Shown here one piece after another: positions 61,311-64,000 of a DNA stretch of 64,000 nucleotides. Within the stretch, counting starts at the first letter, position 1, and every line of letters begins with the position of its first letter. This stretch comes from Thalassobius sp. I31.1 (GTDB lineage Bacteria; Pseudomonadota; Alphaproteobacteria; Rhodobacterales; Rhodobacteraceae), in the NCBI RefSeq assembly GCF_003031585.1, contig NZ_PWAA01000064.1, positions 1 to 64,000 of the forward strand. Direction: 5' to 3'. The notes below the pieces were generated by a model. That model was not told the origin of the DNA. It searched no databases and saw nothing but the letters and a program-made list of their open reading frames with translations. The translations under genes were made by a program, and so were the position numbers.

Positions 61311-62228
61311 ATGTTAGAATTTGGAAATGAAACCGCCGCGTCAGAGGCACCTGCAGACCTGATCAAAGACGGATCAGAAGCCACCTTTATGCAGGATGTG
61401 ATTGAAGCCAGTCAAACTGTGCCGGTGATTGTGGATTTCTGGGCGCCCTGGTGTGGCCCCTGTAAAACCCTGGGCCCGGCGCTGGAAGCCGCAGTGGCTG
61501 AGGCCGGTGGCAAAGTCCGCATGGTGAAACTGGATGTGGATAAGAACCAGGGCATCGCCGGGCAGTTGCAAATTCAGTCTGTCCCGACGGTATATGCGTT
61601 CTTTGAAGGTAAGCCCGTGGATGGATTCCAGGGCGCGTTGCCGCCGTCTGAGATTAAAGCATTCGTAGACAAACTGGCTGCGATGGCCCCGGACGAAGAC
61701 AATGGCCTGGCTGATGCTGTGGCGGCTGCGGAAGAAATGTTGACCGAAGGGGCTGCAGAAGATGCGGCACAGACGTTTGCTGCGATTCTGGAAGAGGATG
61801 GGAATTTTGCTGGTGCCTGGGGCGGTCTGATCCGCGCGCATCTGGCGATGGGTCAGCTGGATGAGGCCGAAGCCGCGCTGAATGGTGTGCCTGCTGAGAT
61901 TTCTGACGCCTCTGAAATCGAAGTCGCCGCTGCACAGCTTGATCTGGCAAAACAGGCCGCAGATGCCGGCCCGCTGACAGAACTGCGCGCAGCACTTGAG
62001 GCGGATGAAGGCAACCACCAGGCCCGGCTGGATCTGGCCGTTGCCATGCATGCGAATGGCGATTCTGAAGGCGCGGTTGATATGCTTTTGGATCTGTTCC
62101 GTCGCGATTGTGACTGGAATGATGGCGCAGCAAAGGCGCAGTTGTTCACCGTTTTTGAAGCGCTGAAACCGGAAGATCCCGTGGTTCTGAACGGCCGCCG
62201 CCGCCTGTCGTCAATGATATTTGCGTAA
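61311..62228 (+). CDS. Thioredoxin-TPR co-chaperone (CnoX/YbbN-like)
   Basis: A 305-residue protein with an N-terminal thioredoxin domain (about 20-130), active site FWAPWCGPCK, cis-Pro loop QSVPTVYAF. The C-terminal half is tetratricopeptide-like (AEEMLTEGAAEDAAQTFAAIL, AHLAMGQLDEAEAALNG). This is the CnoX/YbbN layout, a chaperedoxin that protects cytoplasmic clients from over-oxidation and passes them to GroEL. It keeps a full CGPC pair, unlike E. coli YbbN. It is followed after 26 bp by the LON-domain gene on the same strand. Confidence 0.92.
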   Translation: MLEFGNETAASEAPADLIKDGSEATFMQDVIEASQTVPVIVDFWAPWCGPCKTLGPALEAAVAEAGGKVRMVKLDVDKNQGIAGQLQIQSVPTVYAFFEGKPVDGFQGALPPSEIKAFVDKLAAMAPDEDNGLADAVAAAEEMLTEGAAEDAAQTFAAILEEDGNFAGAWGGLIRAHLAMGQLDEAEAALNGVPAEISDASEIEVAAAQLDLAKQAADAGPLTELRAALEADEGNHQARLDLAVAMHANGDSEGAVDMLLDLFRRDCDWNDGAAKAQLFTVFEALKPEDPVVLNGRRRLSSMIFA

Positions 62229-62254
62229 TCAGATAAACAGGTTAAGGTGGTTTT

Positions 62255-62890
62255 ATGATACTTCCCGCCGACCTGCCTGATGTTATTCCGCTGTTTCCTT
62301 TGTCCGAGGCGATCCTTATGCCTCGGGCGAAGTTGTCGCTGCATGTGTTTGAGCCGCGGTATCTGACCATGCTTGACGATACTTTGCGCAGCGATCACCG
62401 GCTGATCGGGATGGTACAACCGATGCAAGCCGACAGCGAAGCCCTGCATCAGATCGGCTGTGTGGGGCGTGTGACATCCTTCACTGAAACCGAAGATCAT
62501 CGCTATATGATCACCCTGTCTGGTGTGTCGCGCTTTCGTATTGAACAGATTGAGGAAGGTTTCAGCCCTTATAAAAAAGCCCGGGTGAACTGGCGCGGTT
62601 TTGAGGGGGACAGTCGTAGCATGTCAAAAGATCCGTCTTTTGACCGGGCTGGTTTCCTGAAACTTTTGCAGCGCTATTTCGATTTGCGTGATCTCAGCAC
62701 CGACTGGGAACAGATCCAGGGCGCTGAGGAAGAAATGCTGATCAACAGCCTGTCGATGCTCTGTCCGTTCTCAATTGAGGAAAAACAGGCTTTGCTTGAG
62801 GCGATAAATCTTGCAGAACGGCGCAGAACCCTGACCGCATTGCTTGAATATGCGATCTACAGCAGCTCTGATACTGAGGTCATCCAATGA
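62255..62890 (+). CDS. LON peptidase substrate-binding domain protein
   Basis: A 211-residue stand-alone Lon N-terminal domain. It reads [30 protein letters not shown], split here as the LFPLxxxvLxPxxxLxLxIFExRY pattern. [28 protein letters not shown] and the [20 protein letters not shown]-type helix complete it. There is no ATPase or protease part. Function unknown beyond likely protein binding. Coupled to the Trm112-like gene by ATGA. Confidence 0.9.
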   Translation: MILPADLPDVIPLFPLSEAILMPRAKLSLHVFEPRYLTMLDDTLRSDHRLIGMVQPMQADSEALHQIGCVGRVTSFTETEDHRYMITLSGVSRFRIEQIEEGFSPYKKARVNWRGFEGDSRSMSKDPSFDRAGFLKLLQRYFDLRDLSTDWEQIQGAEEEMLINSLSMLCPFSIEEKQALLEAINLAERRRTLTALLEYAIYSSSDTEVIQ

Positions 62891-63084
62891 ATGACGAAGC
62901 CCCGACATCCCACGCCGAATTTTCCCCGCGTATGCTGGAAGCCCTGATGTGCCCGCAGACTCAGCAGCCTCTGGAATATGACGCGAAGCGCCAGGAGCTG
63001 ATCTCTCGTGCTGCGCGCCTTGCTTTCCCGATCCGCAATGGCATTCCTGTCATGCTGATCGACGAAGCCCGCCGGATCGACTGA
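62887..63084 (+). CDS. Trm112-family (DUF343) protein, 65 aa
   Basis: A small protein of the YcaR/Trm112 family: [20 protein letters not shown], then [20 protein letters not shown]. Only one Cys of the usual four zinc ligands remains (MCPQT), so it may not bind zinc. In eukaryotes and archaea Trm112 activates methyltransferases; the bacterial role is open. The start overlaps the LON-domain gene by ATGA. Confidence 0.88.
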   Translation: MNDEAPTSHAEFSPRMLEALMCPQTQQPLEYDAKRQELISRAARLAFPIRNGIPVMLIDEARRID

Positions 63085-63093
63085 ACGCGAATA

Positions 63094-64000
63094 TCAGATC
63101 TGCCGGCCTTGCATCAGCTTTGGCAGATCTCCGGTCAGGCCTGCGGCTTCGCGGATGAAATTGCGGCGCAGAGTGGGCAGAGCGTTCACAATACCCAGAC
63201 CCATGCCGCGGGCTGCCCGCAGGAATGGGTTATCGTTTGAGAACAGGCGCACGACACCGTCCATCCCGGCGCTCATGACAGTGGTATCCCAGCGGCGCCA
63301 TTGTTCATAGCGGGCCAGCACGTCGGGGGCGGCGAAATCTTCACCACGGCGGCGGGCTTCAATCACCACTTCGGCCAGCGCCCCGACATCGCGCAGACCC
63401 AGGTTCAGCCCCTGACCGGCAACAGGATGCACACCATGGGCGGCATCGCCAACAAGGGCGAGACGATCTTTGACAAAATGTTCTGCCAGAGACAGGCTTA
63501 GTGGGTAGGTGAAGCGCACGCCGGACAGGGAAATATCGCCCAGGAAATCACCAAAAACCGGGCGCAATTCTTCCATGAAGTCATCATCAGACAGCCCGGC
63601 AAGGCGGGCGGCTGTGTCATCTGATGTGCTCCAGACAATGGACGAATGGTCACCGGGCAGGGGCAGAATGGCCAGTGGCCCATCGGGCATGAAGAACTGA
63701 TGCGCGGTGGCATTGTGGGGTTTCGCATGTGCAACCGAACAGACAACCGCCGTTTGATGATAACTGTGCCCGTTGCGTTTGATGCCTGCGCGCGCGGCAA
63801 CACCGCTGCCGCGCCCGTCCGCACCGACAAGCAGGCGGGTTGTGTGGTTTGTGCCATCATCCAGGCCCACGGTGACAATGGCACCTTCAACCTGTTGCGA
63901 TATAACTTTTGCCCCGGAAATCTTTGTGATCAGCGGGTGTCTTGCCACGACTTCACGCAGGGCACCTGAGATAAAACGATCCTCAACCATATAGCCGGTC
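63094..64000 (-). CDS. UbiH/UbiF-family FAD hydroxylase (5' end outside window)
   Basis: Flavin monooxygenase of ubiquinone synthesis, visible from the second third to the stop; the frame runs through the right edge, so the N-terminal FAD GxGxxG is not seen. VGADGRGSGVAARAG (DG motif) and RLALVGDAAHGVHPVAGQGLNLGLRD (GD motif, here spanning the family block) define the PHBH fold. FTYPLSLSLAEHFV precedes it. Which ring position it hydroxylates cannot be decided. It converges with the Trm112-like gene, 9 bp between stops. Confidence 0.9.
   Translation of the reverse strand, partial: TGYMVEDRFISGALREVVARHPLITKISGAKVISQQVEGAIVTVGLDDGTNHTTRLLVGADGRGSGVAARAGIKRNGHSYHQTAVVCSVAHAKPHNATAHQFFMPDGPLAILPLPGDHSSIVWSTSDDTAARLAGLSDDDFMEELRPVFGDFLGDISLSGVRFTYPLSLSLAEHFVKDRLALVGDAAHGVHPVAGQGLNLGLRDVGALAEVVIEARRRGEDFAAPDVLARYEQWRRWDTTVMSAGMDGVVRLFSNDNPFLRAARGMGLGIVNALPTLRRNFIREAAGLTGDLPKLMQGRQI

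Overview
The window looks like chromosomal DNA of a marine-type alphaproteobacterium of the Rhodobacterales (Roseobacter group). The support is mixed. A CcrM-type GANTC methylase is present. There is a lipid A/Kdo block with a DUF4170 gene, a Rhodobacter-type porin, a DUF3576-leuS-lptE-holA block and a CenR-like regulator. Intergenic palindromes ending in GGGGATATTTGAGGA, which I remember from this group, also occur. There is no rRNA, tRNA, CRISPR array, integrase or transposase that I can recognise. Most of the window is ordinary core genome with dense operons and many 4-base start/stop overlaps.

Layout. 1-8.9 kb: the 5' part of uppP, then glutamate synthase gltD and gltB separated by a GFA-type zinc protein and two unknown secreted proteins. 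9-12.7 kb: mtgA, a GST, queG and kdsD. 12.7-15.8 kb: a CocE/NonD hydrolase under a LacI-type regulator. 15.9-20.9 kb: the most unusual part. It holds an unknown 160-residue protein, a membrane-embedded winged-helix regulator, three small exported proteins that each carry the same 21-bp upstream element, a small DUF4177-like exported protein, and a broken Hint-domain gene with a 7-bp tandem repeat. 21-23 kb: rnhB and ccrM. 23.2-30 kb: an exopolysaccharide locus (epimerase, sugar-phosphate transferase, PglF/CapD-like dehydratase, YjbH, YjbF and a small exported protein). 30-34.7 kb: alkB, mutY, dciA, a DsbA-like protein and a CoA transferase. 34.7-39.4 kb (minus strand): pmbA, a CysQ-like phosphatase, DUF4170, waaA and lpxK. 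39.4-45.3 kb: a DUF2125 protein, an SDR/crotonase pair, an MscS channel and a flavoprotein. 45.3-50.7 kb (minus): DUF3576 lipoprotein, leuS, lptE, holA and a GST. 50.9-55 kb: porin, a YggS-type PLP protein, an L,D-transpeptidase, ribA and a CenR-like response regulator. 55-64 kb: a LytTR membrane protein with an apparent 5' frameshift, an MFS transporter, gamma-butyrobetaine hydroxylase, xth, a DUF2793 beta-helix spike-like protein, a CnoX-like thioredoxin, a LON-domain protein, a Trm112-like protein and a partial ubiH.

Cell envelope work dominates: lipid carrier recycling (uppP), peptidoglycan (mtgA, L,D-transpeptidase), Kdo/lipid A/LPS export (kdsD, waaA, lpxK, lptE), exopolysaccharide export, porin and envelope regulation.

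The best candidate for an undescribed system is the 16.4-19.8 kb cluster. I propose that the ToxR-like membrane regulator recognises the 21-bp element (GATAACWTC-N5-GWTATTG) found 66-94 bp upstream of three exported proteins. Two of these share a C-terminal domain, and two share an N-terminal hydrophobic motif. Other points to check are the heptamer repeat in the Hint gene, the likely CTG start of waaA, and the 1-base frameshift in front of the LytTR gene.
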